Shown: piece by piece, positions 17,760 through 27,945 of the stretch
Numbering within the stretch: position 1 is the stretch's first letter
How the letters are laid out: every line of letters starts with the position of its first letter
Assembly: GCA_029974985.1 (NCBI GenBank)
Contig: JARKQC010000269.1
Span: 1 to 64,000, forward strand
Length of the DNA stretch: 64,000 nucleotides
Direction: 5' to 3'
Source of the DNA: Bacteroidota bacterium
GTDB lineage: Bacteria > Bacteroidota > Ignavibacteria > Kapaibacteriales > UBA2268
The notes under the pieces: generated by a model
Seen by the model: only the letters and a program-made list of their open reading frames with translations
Database searches by the model: none
What the model was told of the DNA's origin: nothing
Position numbers and translations under genes: made by a program

Positions 17760-20648
17760 TTAATCTTCTGGATTTAATACAAATTGTTTAAATGAATCCA
17801 TATTTAAGTATTTTTTAGCTGCCTTAACGACATTTTCTTTTGTAATACTATTAATTAACTCTTGGTTTTTAAGAATATTATCCATATTCTCGTCATTCAT
17901 CAAATATGAATACATAGAATTTAACCAATAGCGATTTTCTTTAAGATTAATTTCATTTTCACGGCTTAAAATTTCTTTTACCTTTTGAATATTAATATCA
18001 TCAAAATTGCCCGTTTTCATATCTTCAATAACATTTTTAGCCGCAGCAATTAAATCATTTACTTTATCTGGACCAGTACCGAAAGAAATATAAACAGCAT
18101 ATTCTGGATTAGGATATTTTTCCATTCTTGGATAAGCGCCAATACCATAAACACCACCCATATCCTCACGAATAACCTCGCGTAAACGAATACTCATAAC
18201 CTCGACCATTGCACGAAGTGCGAATCTATCCTCGCGTGTGAAATCCATTTTTCCATTAAGAACTAATCTAACTGAACTCTTTGGCTCGATACCTTTTTTA
18301 ACTTCTTTAGAAAATGAATTCATAGGAGTTTTAATGCCATTATCTTTAAATGTACTTTTTTGTGATTTATCAACATTTAAACTTGCTATATACGTCTCAA
18401 TTAATGGTTTGATTTCATTAACTTTGAAATTACCTACGAATAAAAAAGTATAATCATTAGCATTGTTAAATCTTGATTTATAAAAATCAAAAGCTTTCTG
18501 GAGATTTACCTTATTTAAATCTTCAACTTTAAGTGGTATTGCCCTAAAATGATATCCACCCATAGTTGCATTTATTGTATCACCGAATATTCTATCTGGG
18601 CTTGAGCTTGAATTTTGTATTGATTCTTTAACTCTTGATAAAACTGATTTAAATGCTTCATCATCTTTGCGTGGCTCATTAAAATACATATAAATCATTT
18701 GGAACATCAATTCAATATCTTTAGGAGAAGCCTCGCCTTGAATACCTTCGCTTAAAGTACTTATATAAGGAGTAGCGCCCGCTCTTTTACCTTGTAACAT
18801 TTTACTTAAAGTAGTCGCATCGAATTCTCCTAATCCAGACTCATCAATAATACTCGAAGCTAAACTTGCAGAAAAATAATCATTATCATTTGCTAAAGAA
18901 GTACCGCCCATTCTATAAGCACGGAATAATACTTCATCATTTTTGAAATCAGTAGATTTTAATACTACTTTAATACCATTAGATAAAGTAAATTCAGTAG
19001 TTCCAAGAGCTTTATTTTCTTTTTGATCGCTGACTTTCCCAGCTTTTGGTTTTTTACTCATTAATGGTTTGCTTGCATCAACATCATGGTAAGCTTCGAT
19101 TTTGGAATTTTTTACTTCGTTATACATAGCAAGAAGTTCATTTTCTGTTGGAACTTTAATACCATCTTTAATTGGAATACTTGCCGCAATTACTAATCCT
19201 TCGTCTCTCATCAAAGGTTTTAAAATTTTATTTATTTCTTTTGCAGTAATTTCAGGTAAGAAATCTTTGTGCATTTGAAATTCTGCTTCGATTCCTGGTG
19301 CGCTTTCTTTTTCATGAAAATATCTGTATAATTCTTGTGCTAAAGCAGATGATTCAGTTTTATCTTTTTCATTAAAAGCCTTTTCCATAGCACTTAAAAT
19401 TTCAGCTTTTGCTCTTTCAAGCTCTGATTCAGTTACACCAAATTGAGTAAATCTAAAGCCTTCTTCAAGGATTTTTTTGTATGCTTCGTTCATTTTATCA
19501 AGTTTTGGGACAACGATATAATTCATAGCATTTAAACTTTTAGTAATGAAGTTATCATAGCCACCACCAGCATACAAATAAGGCGAATCACTCTTACGAG
19601 CTATTTCTTGCAATCTATAATTCAATATTGTATTAAAAAGATTTTTCATAATATTAAAACGATATTCACCATAAGTACCTTCGCGGAAACCATCAGCTTT
19701 ATGTTTATAAATAAAGCTAAAATTTGGCATTTGTAATTCTTTATCAGCGGCGATTGATACTATTGGTTTTTCGTGAATTGGAATATCATATTCTATGATA
19801 GATTTTGGATTATCGGGATTGTGAACATCAGAGAAATTTTTAATTATTTTAGCTTCGATTTCATCAACATTAATATCACCAACAACAATTACTGCAGAGA
19901 TATTTGGACGGTAATAATCATTATAAAATCTTGTGAAAGCAGTTCTTGGAGCATGTTGAATAATAGCAGTATCACCAATTGGTAATCTATCAACATATCT
20001 ACTACCCCAAAGGAAATTTGGTAAATGAATTTTCTGAATGCGACCATTAGCTGTTGCCATACTTAATCGCCATTCTTCCATAATTACACCACGTTCTTTT
20101 TCAATTTCTTCAGCGTCGAAAGAAACACCAGATAACCAATCTTCAATTACTAATAAGCCTTTGTCGAGCAAGCCATCTTTATCAAGAGGAATAGTAATCA
20201 TATAATAAGTACGGTCAAATCCAGTACTGGCATTTACATCAGCGCCAAATCTCGCACCAGTTTGTTCTAAAAAACTCACTAATTGGTCTTTGGGAAAATC
20301 TTTTGTACCATTAAATGCCATGTGTTCAGTAAAGTGAGCAAGGCCAGCTTGGTCATTATCTTCCTGTAAAGAACCAGCACGAACAACAATTTGTAATTCA
20401 GCGCGATTTTCTGGTTTTTTATTTTGTAAAATAAAATAATGTAAACCATTTTTTAAAACACCTGTTTTGACTTCTGATTTCAACGGAATTTGTGCATCGA
20501 AATCATAGTTAGATAATTTTTTAATTTCAGAAGTAGAAGTAATTTTTTCCTTAACATCTTTTTTCTTATCTTTTTGTGCTAAGCTCGGAATATGAAAAGC
20601 TAACATTAGTACTAATGAATAAATCATTAGGGATTTTTTATTAAACAT
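17760..20648 (-). CDS. M16 family zinc peptidase (pitrilysin/insulinase-like), exported
   Basis: A 962-residue, two-half M16 peptidase with an N-terminal signal peptide (about 1-24), so it probably acts in the periplasm. The inverted zinc motif HFTEH is at residues 105-109, with the third zinc ligand Glu184 and the conserved Glu191 in the EKERGVIMEEW segment. This spacing matches HXXEH-X74-E-X6-E exactly. The second half (from about 550) carries the typical inactive M16C-like partner domain. Family members cut short peptides held in a clamshell chamber. A terminator follows and the upstream gap is long, so it is a single-gene unit. Confidence 0.92.
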   Translation of the reverse strand: MFNKKSLMIYSLVLMLAFHIPSLAQKDKKKDVKEKITSTSEIKKLSNYDFDAQIPLKSEVKTGVLKNGLHYFILQNKKPENRAELQIVVRAGSLQEDNDQAGLAHFTEHMAFNGTKDFPKDQLVSFLEQTGARFGADVNASTGFDRTYYMITIPLDKDGLLDKGLLVIEDWLSGVSFDAEEIEKERGVIMEEWRLSMATANGRIQKIHLPNFLWGSRYVDRLPIGDTAIIQHAPRTAFTRFYNDYYRPNISAVIVVGDINVDEIEAKIIKNFSDVHNPDNPKSIIEYDIPIHEKPIVSIAADKELQMPNFSFIYKHKADGFREGTYGEYRFNIMKNLFNTILNYRLQEIARKSDSPYLYAGGGYDNFITKSLNAMNYIVVPKLDKMNEAYKKILEEGFRFTQFGVTESELERAKAEILSAMEKAFNEKDKTESSALAQELYRYFHEKESAPGIEAEFQMHKDFLPEITAKEINKILKPLMRDEGLVIAASIPIKDGIKVPTENELLAMYNEVKNSKIEAYHDVDASKPLMSKKPKAGKVSDQKENKALGTTEFTLSNGIKVVLKSTDFKNDEVLFRAYRMGGTSLANDNDYFSASLASSIIDESGLGEFDATTLSKMLQGKRAGATPYISTLSEGIQGEASPKDIELMFQMIYMYFNEPRKDDEAFKSVLSRVKESIQNSSSSPDRIFGDTINATMGGYHFRAIPLKVEDLNKVNLQKAFDFYKSRFNNANDYTFLFVGNFKVNEIKPLIETYIASLNVDKSQKSTFKDNGIKTPMNSFSKEVKKGIEPKSSVRLVLNGKMDFTREDRFALRAMVEVMSIRLREVIREDMGGVYGIGAYPRMEKYPNPEYAVYISFGTGPDKVNDLIAAAKNVIEDMKTGNFDDINIQKVKEILSRENEINLKENRYWLNSMYSYLMNDENMDNILKNQELINSITKENVVKAAKKYLNMDSFKQFVLNPED

Positions 20649-21134
20649 AATTTCACCAAAAATAAATAAAATATAATTATTACAAATTTTACAAATTTAA
20701 AACTAACACTTCTTTTAATAAATATAATCAAATAAAATAAAAAAAATATTATAGAGTAGTGCTTAAATGAGTTTATAAAAAAACAATAAACCATTAACAC
20801 AATTTTATAATTATAATTTCTTTTTCTAAAAAAAATGATTCATTTAAAAACTTATTATATATATAGTGTAAGATTTTGACAAATTACGCATTAAAATACA
20901 ATTTGTTGTATAAAGCAAATTTTAGAAAATTTTTCTTATATTCATAAAATATATCACAAGTATTACGCAAAAAAATATAATTAGTTACAAAAATAAATTA
21001 AAATTATTTTTGTAATACTCGTCATTAAATACTTTTTTTGAAATATAGCAATACTAATTTATAATTTTATTTTGGATAAAAATTATATTGCTATTAAACA
21101 CAATTATTTATTAATCAACTGTAAAGAATATTTA
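20649..21134. promoter_or_regulatory. divergent intergenic region with nested hairpins upstream of phosphofructokinase
   Basis: This roughly 480-bp AT-rich gap separates the M16 gene from the divergent phosphofructokinase gene. A perfect 12-bp inverted repeat (TTACAAAAATAA at 20985-20996, TTATTTTTGTAA at 21004-21015) lies about 120 bp before the ATG. AGTATTAC (20959-20966) can also pair with GTAATACT (21012-21019), competing for the same 3' arm. The rest shows nothing I can name. Confidence 0.45.
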
Positions 21135-22343
21135 ATGTCGGAGATAAAAAGAATAGGAATAATCACAAGCGGTGGCGATTGTGGTGGATTAAATGCCGTT
21201 ATTCGTGGTGCGGCGCGTATGGGAATAAATCATAATATTGAAACTTTTATTATTCCAAATGGATTTACAGGTTTATATAATCTAAATATGCTCGAACTTG
21301 CAAAAATTGACCTCAATCGAGCAGATAGAATACATTCTGGTGTGGCTGGCTCAGAAGCAGGGCATTCAAGAGTAAAAATTAGTAAAATTAAAGACCCAGA
21401 TAAATATGAAATAATAAAAAAAGGATTAGAAAAACATAATTTAGATGCTATTATTATTGCTGGTGGTGATGATACTGGCTCGGTAATGGTAGATTTAATT
21501 AATCACGGTATTAAATGTGTGCACGTTCCGAAAACAATGGATTTGGACTTGCAGACCTATTCCGTCGGTAGTGATTCTACTATTAATAGAATTTCAAAAT
21601 TTACTGATGATTTACGAACAACGGGGCTAACTCATAATAGAGCTTTAGTTGTTGAAGTATTCGGGAGGTATGCTGGGCATACGGCATTTCGTGGTGGAAT
21701 TGCCGCAGACGCTGATTGTATTTTAGTTCCAGAAATAGAAGTTGATTACGATGTTGTTTATGAACATTTTAAAAAAACTTATATAAATCGCTTGCTAACA
21801 AGTGATACAAAAAGTTCTACTTATATAATTGTTGTTGCCGAAGGAGTAAAAAATAAAGAAGGAAAACATTTAGTTGATGAGGAAACTATTGATTCATTCG
21901 GTCATAAACGGCTAAATGGAATTTCATCGTATATAAGAAAGCAAATTGAAACTTATATGAAGCAAGATCCCGAGTGGGAAAGAATTTTTAAAAATGAAGG
22001 TTTATATATTGAAGATTTATATACTTATCCAGAAATTAGAGAAGTTCAATTAGGGCATCTCGTGCGTTCGGGACAAACAAGTGCTTATGATGTTACATTT
22101 GGAAAACAAGGCGGTGGTGCCGCAATTTTATTATTAAAAAATGGTATTTATGGCGTAACTGTTGTTGGAGTAAAAGGTAATGATATTTCGTATATTCCTA
22201 CCGAAGAAGCTATTATCCAAAAATATGTAGATTTAGATGAAATTACATTTTATGAGTCTTTTGGAATATGCTTTGGAAGAAAAAATGAATATTATAATCC
22301 AAATTTTATAAATCACGAAGGAAAAATCCACAGATATATGTAG
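21135..22343 (+). CDS. 6-phosphofructokinase, probably pyrophosphate-dependent
   Basis: A 402-residue PfkA-family enzyme that phosphorylates fructose 6-phosphate. Motifs: TSGGDCGGLNAVIRG (11-25), GGDDTGS (110-116) and PKTMDLD (132-138). ATP-dependent enzymes have GGDGS and usually PGTIDND. The Asp in GGDD and Lys in PKT are hallmarks of PPi-dependent or related long enzymes, so the phosphoryl donor is probably PPi. The catalytic Thr-x-Asp-x-Asp is intact. The start is the ATG at 21135 (MSEIKRIGII); an earlier in-frame TTG at 21072 would add an unlikely tail. It heads a plus-strand run with hslO and obg. Confidence 0.9.
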   Translation: MSEIKRIGIITSGGDCGGLNAVIRGAARMGINHNIETFIIPNGFTGLYNLNMLELAKIDLNRADRIHSGVAGSEAGHSRVKISKIKDPDKYEIIKKGLEKHNLDAIIIAGGDDTGSVMVDLINHGIKCVHVPKTMDLDLQTYSVGSDSTINRISKFTDDLRTTGLTHNRALVVEVFGRYAGHTAFRGGIAADADCILVPEIEVDYDVVYEHFKKTYINRLLTSDTKSSTYIIVVAEGVKNKEGKHLVDEETIDSFGHKRLNGISSYIRKQIETYMKQDPEWERIFKNEGLYIEDLYTYPEIREVQLGHLVRSGQTSAYDVTFGKQGGGAAILLLKNGIYGVTVVGVKGNDISYIPTEEAIIQKYVDLDEITFYESFGICFGRKNEYYNPNFINHEGKIHRYM

Positions 22344-22385
22344 TTATTCGTCTATAAATAATTATAAAAAAATAGATTGAATTTA

Positions 22386-23291
22386 ATGAATAATGATGAA
22401 TTAATTAGAAAAATACAACTTCGCGATAGAAGCGTAAGGGTAATCTCAAAAGATGGATATTTTAGAGCAGTATGTATAAAAAATACAACAAGCGCACAAA
22501 CTGCACAATTAAATCATAATTTAAAAAGTATTCCAGCAGTTTTTCTTGCTAAAACACTTGCAGCCGCTTCGATGGCGGCATCTTTTCAAAAAGGTGAGGA
22601 GAGAGTAGTAATTGAATTTGAAGGAAATGGATATATTTCTAAAATTTTTGCTGAAGCTATGCAGTTAGGGGAAATTCGAGGATATGTTGATTTAAAAAAT
22701 AATAGTGATGAAAATATTAATAAATTTGATGATATTCTAAATATTGGACTTCTTAAAGTATCGAGAATATTATATAATCGCTCTGAGCCAATTCAGGGAA
22801 TTGTACCTATTCAGAAAGGCGATATTGCAACAGATTTAGCTTATTATTATAATCAATCAGAGCAAATTCTTACTGCTGTTATTTTAGATAGTTCGATTGA
22901 TGAAAATGGGCTAATTTTAGAATCTGGTGGATTAATGCTCCAAGCAATGCCAAATTATGATGAAAATACTTTAATTGAAGTATTTGAAAAAATAAGTTCC
23001 ATAAAACCAATTAATGAGTATTTTTCACAAGGATTAAATCCAAAACAAGTACTAAACGAAGTTTTACCATTTGAATTTGATATTATTAACAGTACACAAG
23101 TTGATTTCTTTTGTAGATGTTCAAAAGAAAATTTCGTAAGTAAATTATTGACTTTAGGTATAAACGAAATTAAAGAAATGCAAACGTCTAATCAAAATGA
23201 ACTTATATGTAGATATTGTAATAAACATTATTATTTGAATGAAAATGATTTTTTATCAATCACCGAGCAATTACTTGCTAAAAATAATTAA
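22386..23291 (+). CDS. hslO: redox-regulated chaperone Hsp33
   Basis: A 301-residue Hsp33. The N-terminal substrate-binding core includes HNLKSIPAVFLAKTLAAASMAAS and ESGGLMLQAMP. The C-terminal zinc/redox switch has four cysteines as CRC and CRYC about 40 residues apart. In this family oxidation of the four cysteines releases zinc and activates holdase function under oxidative stress. An ATG at 22386 is preferred over the in-frame TTG three codons upstream. It sits 42 nt after phosphofructokinase and 8 nt before obg, so probably one transcript. Confidence 0.93.
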   Translation: MNNDELIRKIQLRDRSVRVISKDGYFRAVCIKNTTSAQTAQLNHNLKSIPAVFLAKTLAAASMAASFQKGEERVVIEFEGNGYISKIFAEAMQLGEIRGYVDLKNNSDENINKFDDILNIGLLKVSRILYNRSEPIQGIVPIQKGDIATDLAYYYNQSEQILTAVILDSSIDENGLILESGGLMLQAMPNYDENTLIEVFEKISSIKPINEYFSQGLNPKQVLNEVLPFEFDIINSTQVDFFCRCSKENFVSKLLTLGINEIKEMQTSNQNELICRYCNKHYYLNENDFLSITEQLLAKNN

Positions 23292-23299
23292 GGGATTTT

Positions 23300-24304
23300 A
23301 TGAAATTTTTTGATATAGTAAATATTTATGTTAAAGCAGGCGACGGTGGAGATGGTCATATAAGTTTTCGTAAAGAAAAATTTGTTCCATTAGGTGGTCC
23401 CGACGGTGGTAACGGTGGAAAAGGCGGAAATGTCGTATTTGTAGCTTCTCGGCATATAAATACACTTGTAGATTTTAAATATAATCGTCGTTTTATTGCA
23501 CAAAATGGTCAGCATGGCGGAAAAAAACAATGTAGCGGTCGCTGGGGAAAAGATTTAATAATAAAAGTCCCCGTTGGTACTTTGGTGAAAAATCTTGATG
23601 GTGAGGTAATTGTTGATTTAACCGAACATAATCAGGAATTCATTATTGTGAAAGGTGGAAATGGTGGTTTCGGTAACGCAATGTTTGCAACACCAACAAA
23701 TCAAGCACCAAGATATGCTAAACCCGGTTTGCCCGGTGAAGAACTTGATTTAATGTTAGAATTAAAACTACTTGCTGATATTGGATTAGTTGGTATGCCG
23801 AATGCTGGTAAATCAACTTTAATATCTGTCATATCTGCGGCAAAACCGAAAATTGCAGATTATCCATTTACAACATTAATTCCAAATCTCGGAATTGTTT
23901 ATATTGGAGAGGAAAAATCATTTACTGTAGCTGATATTCCCGGATTGATAGAGGGCGCCTCTGATGGCAAAGGCTTGGGAATGCAGTTTTTAAGACACGT
24001 TGATAGATGCAATGTATTAGTTTTTCTAATATCAGCCGAAAGCGATGATTTAGTTCGAGATTATAAAATTTTATTGAACGAACTCGAATTATATAATTCC
24101 GATATGCTATATAAACAAAGAATAATTTGTATTTCAAAATGTGATATTTTATCCGAAGAAAAATTAAAAGAAATTTCAAAAATTGATTTTGGAGAGAAAA
24201 AAACACCCAAATTATTAATTTCTTCTGTAATGAATATGCAAATTGATGAATTAAAATATCTTATGTGGAAATATTATTCAGAAAATTTAGAAAAAATAGA
24301 TTGA
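23300..24304 (+). CDS. obg: Obg family GTPase
   Basis: A 334-residue Obg/CgtA GTPase acting in late 50S assembly and stress signalling. The glycine-rich N-terminal Obg fold is clear (VKAGDGGDGHISFRKEKFVP, GGNGGKGGNVVF). The G domain follows: G1 GMPNAGKST, G2 region YPFTTLIPNLG, G3 DIPGLIEGA, and NKXD replaced here by SKCD. It ends soon after the G domain, without a long C-terminal extension. It follows hslO by 8 nt. Confidence 0.97.
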   Translation: MKFFDIVNIYVKAGDGGDGHISFRKEKFVPLGGPDGGNGGKGGNVVFVASRHINTLVDFKYNRRFIAQNGQHGGKKQCSGRWGKDLIIKVPVGTLVKNLDGEVIVDLTEHNQEFIIVKGGNGGFGNAMFATPTNQAPRYAKPGLPGEELDLMLELKLLADIGLVGMPNAGKSTLISVISAAKPKIADYPFTTLIPNLGIVYIGEEKSFTVADIPGLIEGASDGKGLGMQFLRHVDRCNVLVFLISAESDDLVRDYKILLNELELYNSDMLYKQRIICISKCDILSEEKLKEISKIDFGEKKTPKLLISSVMNMQIDELKYLMWKYYSENLEKID

Positions 24305-24458
24305 TATTTAAATAATTCATAGAAATCAAAAATTCATATTTTTGAAATTTAAAAAATTTTAAAAAATCAAAATACACTATCAATAAATATATTTACAATA
24401 AATTTAATTGATTATCATTAATAGTAAATTAATATAAATTATAATTGGAAAATCAAAA

Positions 24459-26135
24459 ATGGCTGATGACAATAAAATTATTTTTTCAATGGTTGGAGTA
24501 AGTAAAATTTTTCCACCTAATAAAAGAGTATTGAATAATATCTATTTATCATTCTTTTATGGTGCAAAAATTGGTATCATTGGTTTAAATGGTTCGGGGA
24601 AATCTACTTTATTAAAAATTATAGCTGGAATAGAGCAATCTTACGAGGGTAAAGTGGTATATTCACCAGGTTATAAAATAGGTTATTTATCACAAGACCC
24701 CGAGCTTGATAATTCACTTACAGTTAAAGAAGTCGTTTCGCAAGGAGTACAAGAAATAGTTGATTTGTTAAAAGAATATGAAGAAATATCAATGAAGTTT
24801 GCAGAACCAATGGAAGATGACGAAATGCAAAAAGTTATTGATAGACAAGGCGAATTAACGGACTTGATAGAAAGATACGGAGGCTGGGAGCTTGATAATA
24901 AACTTGATAGAGCAATGGATGCTCTTCGTTGCCCCGATGGTGATACTCCTATTAGTGTTTTATCAGGCGGAGAGCGTCGTAGAGTCGCTTTATGTAGATT
25001 ATTACTTAGTGAACCAGATATTTTGCTATTAGATGAGCCTACTAACCACCTTGATGCCGAGTCTATTCAGTGGCTTGAAGAGCATTTGAATCAATATAAA
25101 GGTACTGTTATTGCTATTACTCACGATAGATATTTCCTTGATAATGTAGCAGGCTGGATACTCGAACTTGATAGAGGAGAAGGTATTCCTTGGAAAGGTA
25201 ATTATTCATCTTGGCTTGATCAAAAATCTAAACGACTCGAAGAAGAGGGTAAACAAGATGAAAAAAGAAAGAAAACTCTCGAACGCGAATTAGAATGGGT
25301 TAGAATGTCGCCCAAAGCACGCCACGCAAAATCTAAAGCACGTTTATCTGCTTATGAAAAGATGCTTGGTGAAGATGTGAAACAAAAAGAAGAAAAATTA
25401 GAATTATATATTCCAAATGGACCGCGTTTAGGTGCAAAAGTAATAGAAGCTATAAATGTAAAGAAATCTTATGGCGATAGAGTGCTGTTTGAGAATTTGA
25501 ATTTTTCATTGCCGCCAGCTGGAATTGTTGGAATTATTGGACCGAATGGAGCTGGTAAAACGACATTGTTTAGATTAATTATGGGATTAGAACAGCCAGA
25601 TGAAGGTGATTTTACTGTTTGTGATACTGCAAAAATCGCTTATGTTGATCAATTACATTCTACAATAGATTTAGAAAAAAGCGTTTTTGACCAAATTACT
25701 GGAGGAGCTGATACTATTACACTTGGTGGTAGAGCAATAAATTCTCGCGCTTATGTTGCTAAATTTAATTTTAGTGGTGCTGATCAACAGAAAAAATGTG
25801 GAGTTCTTTCGGGTGGTGAACGAAATCGCTTGCAATTAGCAGAAACCTTAAAATCGGGAGGAAATGTTATATTACTTGATGAGCCTACAAATGATATTGA
25901 TATAAATACTCTTCGTGCTTTAGAAGAAGGTTTAGAAAATTTTGCAGGTTGTGCTGTTATTATATCACACGATAGATGGTTTCTTGATAGAGTAGCAACA
26001 CATATTTTAGCTTTTGAAGGAAATTCCCAAGTATATTTCTTCGAAGGTGCTTATTCTGATTACGAGGAAAACAAAAAGAAACGTTTGACAGATTCTGGAC
26101 CTCATAGAATAAAATATAAAAAATTAAGTGATTAA
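24459..26135 (+). CDS. ettA: energy-dependent translational throttle protein EttA (ABC-F)
   Basis: A 558-residue ABC-F protein with two ATPase domains and no membrane segments: Walker A GLNGSGKST (42-50) and GPNGAGKTT, signatures LSGGERRRVAL and LSGGERNRLQL, and Walker B LLLDEPTNHLD and ILLDEPTNDID. The linker (KSKRLEEEGKQDEKRKK, MSPKARHAKSKARL) matches EttA rather than other ABC-F subfamilies. The family binds the ribosomal E site and gates the first elongation step according to ATP/ADP ratio. A 154-bp gap follows obg, so it may have its own promoter. Confidence 0.95.
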   Translation: MADDNKIIFSMVGVSKIFPPNKRVLNNIYLSFFYGAKIGIIGLNGSGKSTLLKIIAGIEQSYEGKVVYSPGYKIGYLSQDPELDNSLTVKEVVSQGVQEIVDLLKEYEEISMKFAEPMEDDEMQKVIDRQGELTDLIERYGGWELDNKLDRAMDALRCPDGDTPISVLSGGERRRVALCRLLLSEPDILLLDEPTNHLDAESIQWLEEHLNQYKGTVIAITHDRYFLDNVAGWILELDRGEGIPWKGNYSSWLDQKSKRLEEEGKQDEKRKKTLERELEWVRMSPKARHAKSKARLSAYEKMLGEDVKQKEEKLELYIPNGPRLGAKVIEAINVKKSYGDRVLFENLNFSLPPAGIVGIIGPNGAGKTTLFRLIMGLEQPDEGDFTVCDTAKIAYVDQLHSTIDLEKSVFDQITGGADTITLGGRAINSRAYVAKFNFSGADQQKKCGVLSGGERNRLQLAETLKSGGNVILLDEPTNDIDINTLRALEEGLENFAGCAVIISHDRWFLDRVATHILAFEGNSQVYFFEGAYSDYEENKKKRLTDSGPHRIKYKKLSD

Positions 26136-26165
26136 TTTTTTTTTGTACCCCAAAAAATCTATATA

Positions 26166-26198
26166 AAGTGGTTGTAATAAGATTTTTTACAACCACTT
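26166..26198 (+). terminator. shared terminator between convergent ettA and ptsI
   Basis: A perfect 12-bp stem (AAGTGGTTGTAA / TTACAACCACTT) with a 9-nt loop is followed by ATTTTTAATTTT on the plus strand. It lies just past ettA and next to the ptsI stop, so it may end both transcripts. Confidence 0.82.
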
Positions 26199-26202
26199 AT
26201 TT

Positions 26203-27945
26203 TTAATTTTCTAAACATTGAAGAATTTCATAAGTCGAATTTAACTTCATTAATTCTTTTACCAATTCAACAGAATCTTGATAATTTATTTTAAAAATAA
26301 TATTTTTTAATTCAAGAAGTACTGGTGCGGGGACGCTTAATTCATCAATACCCATACCAATAAGAAATTGTGTAGCGGCAGAATGGCTTGCTAATTCCCC
26401 ACAAATAGAAACGGGAATAAATGCTTTTTTAGCTGATTTAATAGTCATACAAATCATCTTCAAAACAGCGGGATGAAATGAATTATATGCGTCAGTTACA
26501 AGTTCATTAGTTCTATCTGCGGCTAAAGTATATTGAGTTAAATCGTTAGAACCAATACTAAAAAAATCACACTCTTTTGCCAAAGATTCTGAGATAATCA
26601 CAGCCGCTGGAGTTTCTATCATAATACCAATTTTAATATTATTGTCATAAGGAATATCTTTTGAATCGAGTTCTTTTTTACATTCATCTAATACAGCTAT
26701 TGCATCTTTTAATTCAATTAAATCAGAAATCATTGGGAGCATAATTTTAATATTCTTATGAATAGAAGCTCGTAATAAAGCTCTTAACTGATTTTTAAAT
26801 ACTAATTTGTTAAATAATAAATATCTAATACCACGCAAACCTAAAGCTGGATTATTTTCTTTTATAGGTATTCCAATTGAAAATTTATCACTTCCAATAT
26901 CAAAACACCTTATTGTAACTTCTTTAGGATACATAACATTAGCTATTTCTGAATACCAATTATATTGAGTTTCTTCATCTGGAATTCTTGATAAACCCGA
27001 AAGAAAAGTTTCAGTTCTTGCCAATCCAATACCATCGCTACCAGTTACTAAAACTGATTTCAAATCCTCAAGACTATCAATATTAGCTAAAAGTTTAATT
27101 TTAACATCATCAATTGTATGAGTTTTTATATTAGCTAAATCGCCTAATCTTTTTTTATGCTCCTCGATTTCATTAATTTTATTTTGGTATTTATTTAGAA
27201 TAGATTGACTTGGATTATATACAATTAATCCCGTAAAACCATCAATAATTATAGTTTGATTATTTTGTAAAATTTTACTTGCTTCTCTAACTCCAATAAC
27301 TGCTGGCATACCAAATGAGCGAGCAAGTATTGAAACGTGAGAGGCAATACCACCGATTTCAGTAATAAAGCCAATGGCGCCAGCTTCTTTAAATTTAACT
27401 AAATCAGTAGGCGTTAAGTTCGACATTACGATAATTTTATCTTTAGAAGTTGAATAATCTGGAACTCGTAAATGCAATGTAGATAATATCCTTAATTTAA
27501 CGTTTTCCAAATCAACAATACGTTCTTTAATAATTTCATCTTTTGTTTTTTTAAAAAGTGCTTTTTGAGCATCAAATTCTTTTATTACAGCACTTTCAGC
27601 AGTGTAACGATTTTTTATCCTATCAAAAATATTATTCAAAATATATTCATCATTTAGGATAAGTTGGTAAGTTTCGATTATTTGAGCAACAACAATGGAT
27701 AGATTTTTTGATTTATTAAGTACCTCATTATAATCAAAATTCAAATGAGCTATTGCATTTTTTAGTCTTAACATTTCATTTTCTATCTCATTTTCGGGAA
27801 TTTCATAATCATATTGATAATGATACTCTTGCTCATAAACTTCAACCTGAGCTATTGCAATACCATTACTCGATGGGATTCCTTTTAAAAATCCTTGAAA
27901 TCCACTATTTGGGCTTGATTCTTTTTTTACAATTTCACTTAACAT
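26203..27945 (-). CDS. ptsI: PTS enzyme I (phosphoenolpyruvate-protein phosphotransferase)
   Basis: A 580-residue enzyme I that takes phosphate from PEP and passes it to HPr. The N-terminal half carries the phosphohistidine loop GGIASHVSILARS with His203. The PEP-binding barrel follows, with GSDGIGLARTETF, RCFDIGSDK, GLRGIRYLL, a FFSIGSNDLTQYTLAADR block and the catalytic cysteine in SICGELA. Its ATG overlaps the ptsH stop (TAATG), so the two are coupled. No sugar-specific enzyme II is in the window. Confidence 0.96.
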   Translation of the reverse strand: MLSEIVKKESSPNSGFQGFLKGIPSSNGIAIAQVEVYEQEYHYQYDYEIPENEIENEMLRLKNAIAHLNFDYNEVLNKSKNLSIVVAQIIETYQLILNDEYILNNIFDRIKNRYTAESAVIKEFDAQKALFKKTKDEIIKERIVDLENVKLRILSTLHLRVPDYSTSKDKIIVMSNLTPTDLVKFKEAGAIGFITEIGGIASHVSILARSFGMPAVIGVREASKILQNNQTIIIDGFTGLIVYNPSQSILNKYQNKINEIEEHKKRLGDLANIKTHTIDDVKIKLLANIDSLEDLKSVLVTGSDGIGLARTETFLSGLSRIPDEETQYNWYSEIANVMYPKEVTIRCFDIGSDKFSIGIPIKENNPALGLRGIRYLLFNKLVFKNQLRALLRASIHKNIKIMLPMISDLIELKDAIAVLDECKKELDSKDIPYDNNIKIGIMIETPAAVIISESLAKECDFFSIGSNDLTQYTLAADRTNELVTDAYNSFHPAVLKMICMTIKSAKKAFIPVSICGELASHSAATQFLIGMGIDELSVPAPVLLELKNIIFKINYQDSVELVKELMKLNSTYEILQCLEN

